Positions 1-6,384 of a stretch of 8,502 bases of DNA are shown here, piece by piece. Under the pieces are notes generated by a model, which made no database searches, was not told where the DNA came from, and saw only the letters and a list, made by a program, of their open reading frames with translations. Both the position numbers and the translations under genes were made by a program. This stretch comes from Nitrososphaera sp. GTDB taxonomy: Archaea > Thermoproteota > Nitrososphaeria > Nitrososphaerales > Nitrososphaeraceae. The DNA is taken from the NCBI GenBank assembly GCA_022545875.1, contig JAKEIF010000265.1, forward strand, positions 1 to 8,502, given 5' to 3'. Position 1 is the first letter of the stretch. Each line of letters opens with the position of its first letter.

Positions 1-1
1 G

Positions 2-370
2 ATCGCAGTGGACAAGCTGTTATCCACCAACGCCCTAATCCTCATGAGAAATGATGACTGGTATATTCCCGACAGCCATTTAGACAAGAAACGGATTATT
101 GCGCAGTGGTACGAACTAGTGGATCGCTGTACGGCGAGCGGTACAAATGGATTGAAGGCGTTTTGCATGATGGACTGCTTCTTTGAAAAGAATCTAGCAG
201 AAGAAGTTGTTGGCTATGAAGAAGCGTTGCCTGCGAAATTCGATATACCATTTGTTCCCATCTGTGCATACAGGCAGCAGGACATCGATACGCTTTCGGA
301 GGACCAGCGAAGGCGGCTTTTGACATGTCACAGCCATGTGTGGTTAGAGTCTTCCCGGAACCAGAGGTGA
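2..370 (+). CDS. MEDS-domain sensory protein, C-terminal part (5' end outside window)
   Basis: This is the C-terminal end of a protein that resembles the MEDS domain (methanogen/methylotroph DcmR sensory domain). The reading frame is open back to the left edge (codons ATC GCA before a GTG at 8), and the family normally has more sequence N-terminal to this point, so I treat the gene as cut by the window rather than starting at GTG 8. Family-like features visible are an aromatic WYxL segment, a GxxGLKAF strand, a GYEEALPAKFDIPF helix-strand, a VPICAY strand and a terminal CHSHVW motif. MEDS domains are thought to sense small molecules and occur alone or attached to histidine kinases or DNA-binding domains; nothing follows the domain here, so any output domain would have to be N-terminal. 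No operon link to the next gene is visible across the roughly 150-base gap. The family call is from memory of the motif pattern; the ligand is unknown. Confidence 0.7.
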   Translation: MAVDKLLSTNALILMRNDDWYIPDSHLDKKRIIAQWYELVDRCTASGTNGLKAFCMMDCFFEKNLAEEVVGYEEALPAKFDIPFVPICAYRQQDIDTLSEDQRRRLLTCHSHVWLESSRNQR

Positions 371-474
371 CAGAGGGCTCGGTGTCACAGGACATGATCG
401 ATTCGTGGCATCCGCGAATGTACAGAACCACGCTCTGCAACACAGCGACGATTTTTATGATTCCCAGATTTCTA

Positions 475-493
475 CAATAATATTGTCTATATC
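475..493 (+). promoter_or_regulatory. AT-rich promoter candidate for the helical/PDZ operon
   Basis: An AT-rich block holds a near-palindrome (CAATA-A-TATTG at 475-485) followed by TATATC (488-493). TATATC lies about 32 bases before ATG 523, which would leave a leader of a few bases; the 475-485 element lies about 23 bases before the alternative TTG at 502. Which box is used would decide the start, and the sequence alone does not settle it. Confidence 0.35.
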
Positions 494-522
494 TAGGGAA
501 ATTGACTCAGGAAGCGCCGATT

Positions 523-1851
523 ATGGCTGAGTTCAGTGCGCGAGAAAGCGAACTGATGGGAAAATACGGCGAAGAGTACAAAAAAGCCGTAGATGCCGAA
601 AGGGCGAATACTGGACCTCCCGTTGTCCATGCGAGCTGGATGAATCTCAAAGGAGGCCTCGAGCGGTACATTGATTGGCGAGATCGGGCAATTAATGAAG
701 GGCTGCAGTACCTCAAGCCTGACTCGGGTAGCACAGGGTCTAGCCAGCAGGACCGCTGGGCGAGCCACTATCAATCCAGAGGATCCGAGGCACATACCCA
801 GCTTGACAATCTCGCCAAGAACGCGGAGGAGGCGATCCAAAAGTTCATGCTTTTCGTATCTACCCAGGAATCGCTTTCCTTCCGCCATCTCTCGCAATTC
901 ACATTCGCCCGCGCCGCAGGCGAAATCAAGCAGACGATCCGAGAGCTCGAGACAGAGGCCAGCAACCTTGAAGGAAAGTGGCGCGAGCTCGCCGGGCTCG
1001 ACGAGCGCGCCGATGGTGAGATAGCGGCCCTGCGCACTCTATTCCTAAGGGAACTCGAAAATGCTGTTGCCAAGCTGCTTGGATGGAGCCGGAAAGCCGA
1101 AGAGACCGCTCGAACGATTGTAGCGGTTGGTGCTGAATACGACGACAAGTCTGACCCAGAGCCATCATTCGGCCCGATTGTAGCCCAGGGCATGGAAGTC
1201 GTGGCAATGGTGCAGGCCCCGTTTGACATGTTTGTGCGCGAGGCACAAAAGCTATATCAAAACGAAGCTCCGATTCACCAGCAATTTCAGACCCTGCGCA
1301 CACGCACAGGCGAGTACTATGCAAAGATCTACCAGGCGGCTGGAAACGCATACGACTTGGCCTCCCGGGAAAGCAGCGACAAGGCGGGCCAATCCATGCC
1401 TGACGGCAACCGTGACGACGCCAAACGCTTCTACGAAAAGGCAAGAAAGGAACTCGACCCGCTGCTCTCTGAATTTCGCTCAGCCGTAGACAAGTTCTAT
1501 GACCAGTTCAATGGCCGGTTCCTGGGTGAAGTCAGCGACCAGACGGCGGAGATGCTGGCCGACCAGGAATTCTTTAACAAGTTCTGGCGCGAATTCGAAG
1601 GAAAGCATGTTCCGGAGGCGCTCAAGGATGTGCTGGACGACATTGATAGCAACTGGGGGGTATCCCTCGACCCGCTCAAGCCGGAGACTCGTAAAAAAGT
1701 CCAGTCGTATTTCGAGGAAAAACTCCAGTCGCATAAGGAGAAGCTCAAGTCGATGGACTCTGGTTTTTTCCAGCGCCTATACGACCAAACCAGCATCGGC
1801 GCAAAGCTGGCGTGGGAAAACATCAAACGTTCGGCGGGGTATCGTAAATGA
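523..1851 (+). CDS. Unrecognised alpha-helical, coiled-coil-rich cytoplasmic protein; first gene of the PDZ operon
   Basis: I do not recognise a family for this protein of about 442 residues. It is highly charged and almost wholly helical by composition, with heptad-like stretches at about residues 90-115, 130-195 and 295-330 and a basic C-terminus. It has no signal peptide and no membrane segment, so it should be cytoplasmic. Segments rich in W, F and Y (around WREFEGKHVPEAL and FFQRLYDQTSIGAKLAW) suggest a folded helical bundle rather than a plain rod. I chose ATG 523, which has a purine-rich AGGAAG about ten bases upstream; an in-frame TTG at 502 preceded closely by AGGG would add seven residues. 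The stop overlaps the start of the PDZ gene by four bases (ATGA), so the two products are probably made together and may bind each other. A scaffold or structural partner is a guess; no catalytic motif is visible. Confidence 0.85.
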   Translation: MAEFSARESELMGKYGEEYKKAVDAERANTGPPVVHASWMNLKGGLERYIDWRDRAINEGLQYLKPDSGSTGSSQQDRWASHYQSRGSEAHTQLDNLAKNAEEAIQKFMLFVSTQESLSFRHLSQFTFARAAGEIKQTIRELETEASNLEGKWRELAGLDERADGEIAALRTLFLRELENAVAKLLGWSRKAEETARTIVAVGAEYDDKSDPEPSFGPIVAQGMEVVAMVQAPFDMFVREAQKLYQNEAPIHQQFQTLRTRTGEYYAKIYQAAGNAYDLASRESSDKAGQSMPDGNRDDAKRFYEKARKELDPLLSEFRSAVDKFYDQFNGRFLGEVSDQTAEMLADQEFFNKFWREFEGKHVPEALKDVLDDIDSNWGVSLDPLKPETRKKVQSYFEEKLQSHKEKLKSMDSGFFQRLYDQTSIGAKLAWENIKRSAGYRK

Positions 1852-3398
1852 GCAGCGATCTGGAATCAGGAATCCAGACCGAAGTCATGCCTGACGGATT
1901 CCGGGTGGAATGGATCCACTGGGACAGCAATTTTCGCAAGAGTGGTTTGGACATTGGCGACTACATCTTGGCTGTCAACGGCAAACCCCTTGACCGGGAG
2001 AAGCATTACAAGGCGGTCGGGCAGCATGCGGAGAATCAGCTCTGGGAAGAGATAGGGGCGGCAGCCGAGCAGCCGGTTACTCTTACTGCGATGCGTGAGG
2101 GCAAAACATTCGATGTCAAGGGCAAGCTGCATGTACACTACTTTTACTATGATGCACAGAAAAGGCCGGCTATCGCGCCCGGCGGTCCTGCGGGGTTGAC
2201 TAATGATGGTTTCAACGAGCCGTGGTCTGGATGGCTTGAAAAAGCCGTCAAGAAATACTCCTACGCTTTACTCCGTTTGTGGGTACAGCGTAGCTTCAAC
2301 ACGCGCACCGAATTAGCCGAGCATCTTGAGTCAAAGGACAGGATTGATTTTCTCTCTAAAGAATATCCCGGCCCATTTGCTGACTCTATGCTCGAGGACT
2401 GGAACAGAGTCGCGGAATGCATACGCGGGAAAAAGATAGAGCTCACCGACAAGGACCTTGAATACCGTGCCCTTGGCGCTAGACGAAAAGAAATTGCAGG
2501 ACAGGAGGCGGAGAAGGCCTGGGCGGCTCTGCGCAAGGAAGCCACAGGTCAGGCGTTTCCGGTACCGGATGTCGCCGAGCGCGCCAAGGTAGTCGGCAAG
2601 ATAGTCGAGCTGCCCCAGGTGACGTTCAGAGACATGGTAAACGACCTTGGACAGGCATTCATGGCCATTGGCTCATCATCCCAGGGTTATTACTTCCTTG
2701 GGATGGGTTCACCTGAGCTGTTTCGATTTTACAACGTGATTAACCGCTACAAGGGACAGATCAATCCGACGATGCCTGAGAAATATCGATACCTGGCGCG
2801 CGTGAAGGATGAACTCCAGATGATTACCGTCAAAGGTCAAGCCCACACAGGGTTGATGCTAGAACTCATCGCGGTCATGTCCGGCGACGATGAGTGTTGC
2901 ATCGATCTGCGCCCCGAGTCTCCAAAGTTTGCCGGTGAGGAGCAACTCTCGTCATTTGAGCCTATCACACTTGACGCGTCAGCGGGCCCTGAACAGGTGA
3001 TAGAGGCGATGATCATGGCAGTGAAGCGGGGTGATGACAAGACGTGGAAGAGCTTGTTTGCAGACTGGCGGATAGTTGCAGGCGCAGGCGGAAGGGAGAC
3101 GATCGATTTCGCCTATGTGCCGCGCCCCTCTGCGTTTTCCGATCTCTGGGAGCGGTCGCGGAAAAATATCTTGGGCGAGGTGCTTGATGCGCGTGTGGAG
3201 CGGGTTGAGCAGGCAAAGCGGGTGCTGGAACGCTCGAGCGACTTGCCAGAGGTAGAGCAGGTGCGGATATGGGTAGATCACTTTGGAAGATTCGATTCAG
3301 AGGTGCGCGCTTTTAAGAATCTCTATGTGAACCGGGAATGGATACTGCAGCGGCTTGAAGGAGGACCGTGGAAGATTGTGACACTGCAGCATCTATGA
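1848..3398 (+). CDS. PDZ-domain protein with probable NTF2-like C-terminal domain
   Basis: A 516-residue protein with three parts. Residues about 12-97 look like a PDZ domain: the stretch SGLDIGDYILAVNGKPLD (32-49) is the usual GLxxGDxIxxVNGxxL core, followed by a strand resembling VTLTAMREGKTFDV. Residues about 120-360 are a helix-rich middle with no family I recognise. Residues about 380-516 look like an NTF2/SnoaL-type cone: an opening helix (EQVIEAMIMAVKRGDDKTW), a middle section and a closing strand pair ending WILQRLEGGPWKIV. There is no signal peptide, no transmembrane segment and no protease domain, unlike HtrA, Ctp or site-2 protease families where PDZ domains are usual; this one probably binds a peptide tail in the cytoplasm. 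Its ATG overlaps the stop of the helical gene (ATGA), implying coupled translation. The PDZ call is fairly firm, the NTF2 call tentative, and the biological role unknown. Confidence 0.85.
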   Translation: MSSDLESGIQTEVMPDGFRVEWIHWDSNFRKSGLDIGDYILAVNGKPLDREKHYKAVGQHAENQLWEEIGAAAEQPVTLTAMREGKTFDVKGKLHVHYFYYDAQKRPAIAPGGPAGLTNDGFNEPWSGWLEKAVKKYSYALLRLWVQRSFNTRTELAEHLESKDRIDFLSKEYPGPFADSMLEDWNRVAECIRGKKIELTDKDLEYRALGARRKEIAGQEAEKAWAALRKEATGQAFPVPDVAERAKVVGKIVELPQVTFRDMVNDLGQAFMAIGSSSQGYYFLGMGSPELFRFYNVINRYKGQINPTMPEKYRYLARVKDELQMITVKGQAHTGLMLELIAVMSGDDECCIDLRPESPKFAGEEQLSSFEPITLDASAGPEQVIEAMIMAVKRGDDKTWKSLFADWRIVAGAGGRETIDFAYVPRPSAFSDLWERSRKNILGEVLDARVERVEQAKRVLERSSDLPEVEQVRIWVDHFGRFDSEVRAFKNLYVNREWILQRLEGGPWKIVTLQHL

Positions 3399-3476
3399 AC
3401 CGAATAGTTTCGTAACTCTGACAGTCCATTGGTTACTTTCTTTTGTATGGTATAACTCATCAAAAAGCTGATATCG

Positions 3477-3501
3477 GAACGAGCCCGTCGGGATCGCACC
3501 C
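3477..3501 (-). repeat. Degenerate copy of the 3' end of the nearby tRNA-Lys gene
   Basis: This segment aligns with 5201-5226, the last bases and T-arm of the tRNA-Lys gene, in the same orientation: 16 of the first 18 positions match, including an uninterrupted 12-base run (GCCCGTCGGGAT), then after a one-base gap six of seven more match. It covers the acceptor 3' strand, the T-stem 3' strand and part of the T-loop. The rest of a tRNA is absent, so it is a fragment, not a gene. Such fragments are left when elements integrate at tRNA 3' ends, but chance similarity cannot be excluded at this length. Confidence 0.4.
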
Positions 3502-3678
3502 TTAGTTCTCGTGGGTTCAAATTAGGATCTAATGCCCTACATAATTTAGACAAGATTCTATCAAATCTTCGGCTGGTTGAAGGTATTCAGATAAGAGGTT
3601 ACCAAACGCATTCTTGACACAACCTGATGAGATGTTCCCGACTATGCAAGAGGGACTATGGAGCTTCCAATCGCAAAC

Positions 3679-3684
3679 TTTAAA
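3679..3684 (+). promoter_or_regulatory. TATA box of the MBL-fold gene
   Basis: TTTAAA, preceded by a purine-rich GCAAAC that could serve as the BRE, is centred about 26 bases before the ATG at 3708. This spacing puts the transcription start at or next to the start codon, so the mRNA is probably leaderless. Confidence 0.6.
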
Positions 3685-3707
3685 GTCAATAGCAAAATGT
3701 TAGAGTT

Positions 3708-5090
3708 ATGATAAAAAGTTCCTTGCTACCATCGGCGCTTTTGATGGTTGCAATAATTGGAAGCATTCCTGCAGTTCTTGCACAGACCAATGGCGACGAA
3801 CCCAGTGCCGAAATGCGGACTTTTGCGGCCATAGGAACTATCTCAAGCCTGCAATTGGAAGAGGGAACCCCAGCTTGGATACTTTCGGGCGGATGGAAAC
3901 TTCGAGCAACGCTCTCAGGCGAAGATGATTCTACTGCCACTTTTACAGCTGCGACTAGGATGGTCATGCCTGATGGGACGGCCATGCATAGACACGAGTT
4001 TTCGGATTTTGCACTTGAAAGCTGGTCAGAAAACAATGGGACAACTACATTCAATGGCACTGCGACAATTACCCTTCGGGACGGTCCTAACGAAGGAGTG
4101 CCAATAAGCATCGCGGTTAATGGTGGAGCTATTCAATTTTCAGTTGACAGCGAAGTCGTGGACCACTTTGGAAGTGATCCAATCTACGGCGTAGTCCTAC
4201 GGACATTTGACAGCAAGCCGGCCGAAGAACCGGTGCAGGGTAATTCAACTGGAATATCTGCTGAAGCACTCAATTATACTCAAAATCCCGTGCAAGTTAA
4301 CGAAACAAAGGGCTACTCTGTGGTGGAGTTAGCCGATGATATCTACTGGGTGGTTGGAAGTGGCTACCAGACTATGTTTCTTGCGACCGGCGAGGGAGTG
4401 ATAGCAATAGACGCCCCGCAGCCACTTGGCGAGATGTATCTGCAAGCTATCCAAGAAACTACCGATGAGCCCATCACACACATGATTTACTCTCACGCCC
4501 ACCCAGACCATACCGGGGCCGCAGGACAGATATTTCCTGCAAATGTCACCTACATCGCACATAATGAAACGGCAGCTGCCCTAGCGAATGCAACTGATTC
4601 AAACAGGCCTGCAGCTAATGTAACCTTTGACGATAGCTACACATTATCTGTAGGAAAGCACACAGTTGAGCTATATCACCTGGGCAATTACCACTCAAGT
4701 GGGGACACTGTCATTTACTTGCCGGAGCAAAAGATAGCGATGGTTGTAGATCTACTTCGCCCCGGGATAACGCCTTTCAGAGCATTTGCAGTGACTCCGG
4801 ATATCGAACAGTACATGCAGATGCACGAAACCCTGGTTGAAGACCTTGATTTTGAAGTTCTTGTGCCCGGTCATACTCAGCTTTTGGCGACAAAGGACCA
4901 TGTCAATACAAACTTGGAATTTACGCAGAGCGTGATGGACAATGCTAGAAATGCGCTTGAAACATCCGAGCCAGATCCCGTGCAATCCTGTGTGGATACA
5001 ACTATCAGCCAGTGGGAAGGACGGCTCGACAACCTTGAAGAATACATGACAGAGCATTGCACTGTCATGGTGCAATATCTGAGCGACTAG
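3708..5090 (+). CDS. Secreted metallo-beta-lactamase-fold hydrolase with an extra N-terminal domain
   Basis: A 460-residue exported protein. Residues 1-25 form a signal peptide (hydrophobic SALLMVAIIGSIPAVLA, probable cleavage after Ala25). Residues about 35-170 are a beta-rich domain of a type I associate with exported thaumarchaeal proteins, containing the phrase PAWILSGGWKL. Residues about 200-415 are a metallo-beta-lactamase fold with the full metal-ligand set: HAHPDH at 263-268, His329 in GNYHSSGDT, Asp348 and His389 in PGHTQL, so it should be an active, probably dizinc, hydrolase. Nine N-x-S/T sequons (N110, N116, N179, N189, N198, N279, N286, N294, N304) fit a glycosylated surface or extracellular protein, and Cys428 and Cys451 could form a disulphide. 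The substrate is not evident; lactonase, glyoxalase-like or sulfatase-like roles are all possible within this fold. The ATG fits a leaderless start from the upstream TATA box. Confidence 0.92.
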   Translation: MIKSSLLPSALLMVAIIGSIPAVLAQTNGDEPSAEMRTFAAIGTISSLQLEEGTPAWILSGGWKLRATLSGEDDSTATFTAATRMVMPDGTAMHRHEFSDFALESWSENNGTTTFNGTATITLRDGPNEGVPISIAVNGGAIQFSVDSEVVDHFGSDPIYGVVLRTFDSKPAEEPVQGNSTGISAEALNYTQNPVQVNETKGYSVVELADDIYWVVGSGYQTMFLATGEGVIAIDAPQPLGEMYLQAIQETTDEPITHMIYSHAHPDHTGAAGQIFPANVTYIAHNETAAALANATDSNRPAANVTFDDSYTLSVGKHTVELYHLGNYHSSGDTVIYLPEQKIAMVVDLLRPGITPFRAFAVTPDIEQYMQMHETLVEDLDFEVLVPGHTQLLATKDHVNTNLEFTQSVMDNARNALETSEPDPVQSCVDTTISQWEGRLDNLEEYMTEHCTVMVQYLSD

Positions 5091-5203
5091 GCTCAGAACC
5101 TCCCTCAATTGTCCCGTAGATTGATCAGTTCCAACAGTGATAAACTCAATTGCGGACTGAGACTCAGACTACAATTATCGGGGCGGAGGACAATGAAAAT
5201 GAG

Positions 5204-5293
5204 CGGGCCCGTCGGGATTCGAACCCGAGACAGCCGGATTTCTTTCTTTAGAAGTTAAAAGTCCGGTACTCTACCTGGCTGAGCTACGGGCCC
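5204..5293 (-). tRNA. tRNA-Lys (anticodon TTT) with a 16-nt intron
   Basis: Read on the minus strand this folds as a complete tRNA: acceptor GGGCCCG/CGGGCCC, D-stem GCTC/GAGT, anticodon stem CCGGA/TCCGG, T-arm TCGGG-TTCGAAT-CCCGA and discriminator G. CCA is not encoded. The anticodon loop is enlarged by 16 bases; removing plus-strand 5240-5255 restores a seven-base loop CTTTTAA with anticodon TTT (Lys) at 5257-5259. Mature length is 74 bases. A TATA-like box lies about 26-34 bases upstream, and an AT-rich stretch after the 3' end (TTTTC on the minus strand) could terminate transcription. Confidence 0.95.
5240..5255 (-). other. tRNA-Lys intron at position 37/38 with a canonical bulge-helix-bulge
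   Basis: The intron (minus strand ACTTCTAAAGAAAGAA) forms a textbook splicing motif. Loop bases CTTT (tRNA positions 32-35) pair with intron bases 11-14 (AAAG) as the four-base-pair central helix. One three-base bulge is T36-A37/A1 and the other A15-A16/A38, with cuts after the second base of each. An inner helix CTT/AAG is closed by a three-base loop. The archaeal tRNA-splicing endonuclease would remove it. Confidence 0.85.
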
Positions 5294-5318
5294 CTAGACC
5301 ATACGCTCGTAGCAGGCA

Positions 5319-5327
5319 TAATTTAAT
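5319..5327 (-). promoter_or_regulatory. TATA box of the tRNA-Lys gene
   Basis: On the minus strand ATTAAATTA ends about 26 bases before the tRNA 5' end, the right distance for archaeal TBP/TFB-directed initiation a few bases upstream of the mature end. Confidence 0.6.
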
Positions 5328-5346
5328 GCTTCATTCTAGCTGTATG

Positions 5347-5354
5347 TTTAATTA
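5347..5354 (+). promoter_or_regulatory. TATA box of the radical SAM gene
   Basis: TTTAATTA is centred about 30 bases before ATG 5380, implying a leader of only a few bases. The surrounding 12-mer TGTTTAATTAGT (5345-5356) recurs exactly at 8211-8222 before the RAM-domain gene. It lies back to back with the divergent tRNA promoter. Confidence 0.6.
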
Positions 5355-5379
5355 GTTAGATGCTGAGTTCATTTCAAAC

Positions 5380-6345
5380 ATGGTAGATCTTGTTTATGGT
5401 CGCGGCGTGACCGATCTCGTTCGGGAAATGCCCTTTTACTTTAGCATATTCAAGAAAATGACTGCCTACAGGCTATTTCACAAGAAGGCTCCGATGTACG
5501 GCTCGGTTGACGTCAACAACGTCTGTAACCTCCACTGCACACACTGCTATTGGTGGCTAAACAGAAAGGAAGAGCAGGATATGGCGGTTGAGGATTGGCG
5601 GAAAATAATCAAGGAACAATTTCACAAGCAGCACATCTTTGTTACCACTCTAGTAGGCGGCGAGCCAACTCTGAGACCCGACATCATCGAGCTCTTTTGC
5701 AAAGAGATGCCAAAGCGAGTCTGCGTCGTCACCAACGGAACATTTCCGCTCAAGAGATACGACGGCCTGTATTTCTACTGGATTTCACTCGATGGAACTG
5801 AGCAAATACATAACAACATCAGAGGTGAAGGTGCATATGCAAAGACAAGAAAGAATATACTCGATTATGTGGCGGGTCCGCCGCGAAATGGCAAGCCTGC
5901 CTTTTGCGATATCTGGATAACCATGACTATAAACTCCCAAAATTACATGACCGTAGAAGATCTGGTTGAAGAATGGAGGGGCAAGGTAAACAAGATCGGC
6001 TTCCAGTTCCACACGCCCTTTGTAAAGGGCGACCCGCTAATGCTGCCATTTGGACAAGTGCGCAGCAATGTCGTTGACAAGATTATCGCACTAAAAAGAA
6101 AATACCCGAACTTTGTGATAAACAGCGAAAAGCAGGTCTCCCTCATGAAAGGAAACTGGGGGGGAGTTGGAACGACGCCCGTGGACTGCCCTTCATGGGC
6201 GATATTATCGCTGGACCACATGGGCCGGACAAAGCAGCCGTGCTGCATTGGAAGCGCCGACAGCAAGGGCCTCAAGCCGATATGCGAGGAGTGCGGTCTT
6301 GGCTGCTACTCTATACTCGTTGCGCAGGGCATAACCGGAAACTAG
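5380..6345 (+). CDS. Radical SAM protein with SPASM-like cysteine-rich C-terminus
   Basis: A 321-residue radical SAM enzyme, probably cytoplasmic. CNLHCTHC gives the CxxxCxxC motif (Cys49, Cys53, Cys56) that holds the [4Fe-4S] cluster cleaving S-adenosylmethionine, and GGEP (93-96) is the usual SAM-contact motif, followed by VVTNG (116-120) and a WISLDG strand (134-139). The C-terminal region carries Cys270, Cys288, Cys289, Cys302, Cys305 and Cys309, a SPASM/twitch-like set that could bind a further Fe-S cluster. The general layout recalls HpnH- and PqqE/SPASM-type proteins, but I cannot assign a reaction. SPASM proteins often modify peptides, yet no small precursor-peptide gene is visible beside it. 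The next gene encodes a spherulin-4-like surface protein with its own promoter, so a functional link is only suggested by adjacency. Confidence 0.92.
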   Translation: MVDLVYGRGVTDLVREMPFYFSIFKKMTAYRLFHKKAPMYGSVDVNNVCNLHCTHCYWWLNRKEEQDMAVEDWRKIIKEQFHKQHIFVTTLVGGEPTLRPDIIELFCKEMPKRVCVVTNGTFPLKRYDGLYFYWISLDGTEQIHNNIRGEGAYAKTRKNILDYVAGPPRNGKPAFCDIWITMTINSQNYMTVEDLVEEWRGKVNKIGFQFHTPFVKGDPLMLPFGQVRSNVVDKIIALKRKYPNFVINSEKQVSLMKGNWGGVGTTPVDCPSWAILSLDHMGRTKQPCCIGSADSKGLKPICEECGLGCYSILVAQGITGN

Positions 6346-6355
6346 CTCGCTCTAG

Positions 6356-6364
6356 CATAAAAAC
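6356..6364 (+). promoter_or_regulatory. TATA-like box of the spherulin-4-like gene
   Basis: GCATAAAAA is centred about 25 bases before GTG 6385, which supports that GTG as a leaderless start even though no ATG is available. Confidence 0.5.
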
Positions 6365-6384
6365 CGCGAATTCCATCCTTACGG

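Larger units (their letters stand above)
3399..3707. other. 309-base gene-poor spacer
   Basis: No intact gene is visible here. It contains a decayed tRNA 3'-end-like sequence (3477-3501) and, on the plus strand, a stretch of 53 sense codons (3456-3614) with no ATG, GTG or TTG, so it is not a gene as it stands. The right end holds the promoter of the MBL-fold gene. The composition is more AT-rich than the operon to its left. Confidence 0.6.

Noticed and set aside
394..480. A 28-codon plus-strand frame from ATG 394 in the gap after the MEDS gene
   Set aside because: Short, no promoter at a useful distance, composition unlike a folded protein and no recognisable motif.
926..1444. Long minus-strand open frames opposite the helical-protein gene
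   Set aside because: They are mirror frames of a GC-rich coding strand, with Arg/Ser/Pro-rich composition and no start signals; the plus-strand gene explains the region.
2979..3281. Minus-strand open frame opposite the PDZ gene
   Set aside because: Lies wholly inside the PDZ/NTF2-like coding region, has atypical composition (His, Leu, Pro and Cys rich) and no promoter.
3477..3560. Possible second complete tRNA gene (T-loop-like GGTTCAAAT and a tRNA-like 3' end)
   Set aside because: No acceptor, D or anticodon stems can be formed around either part on either strand; only a 3'-end fragment is supportable.
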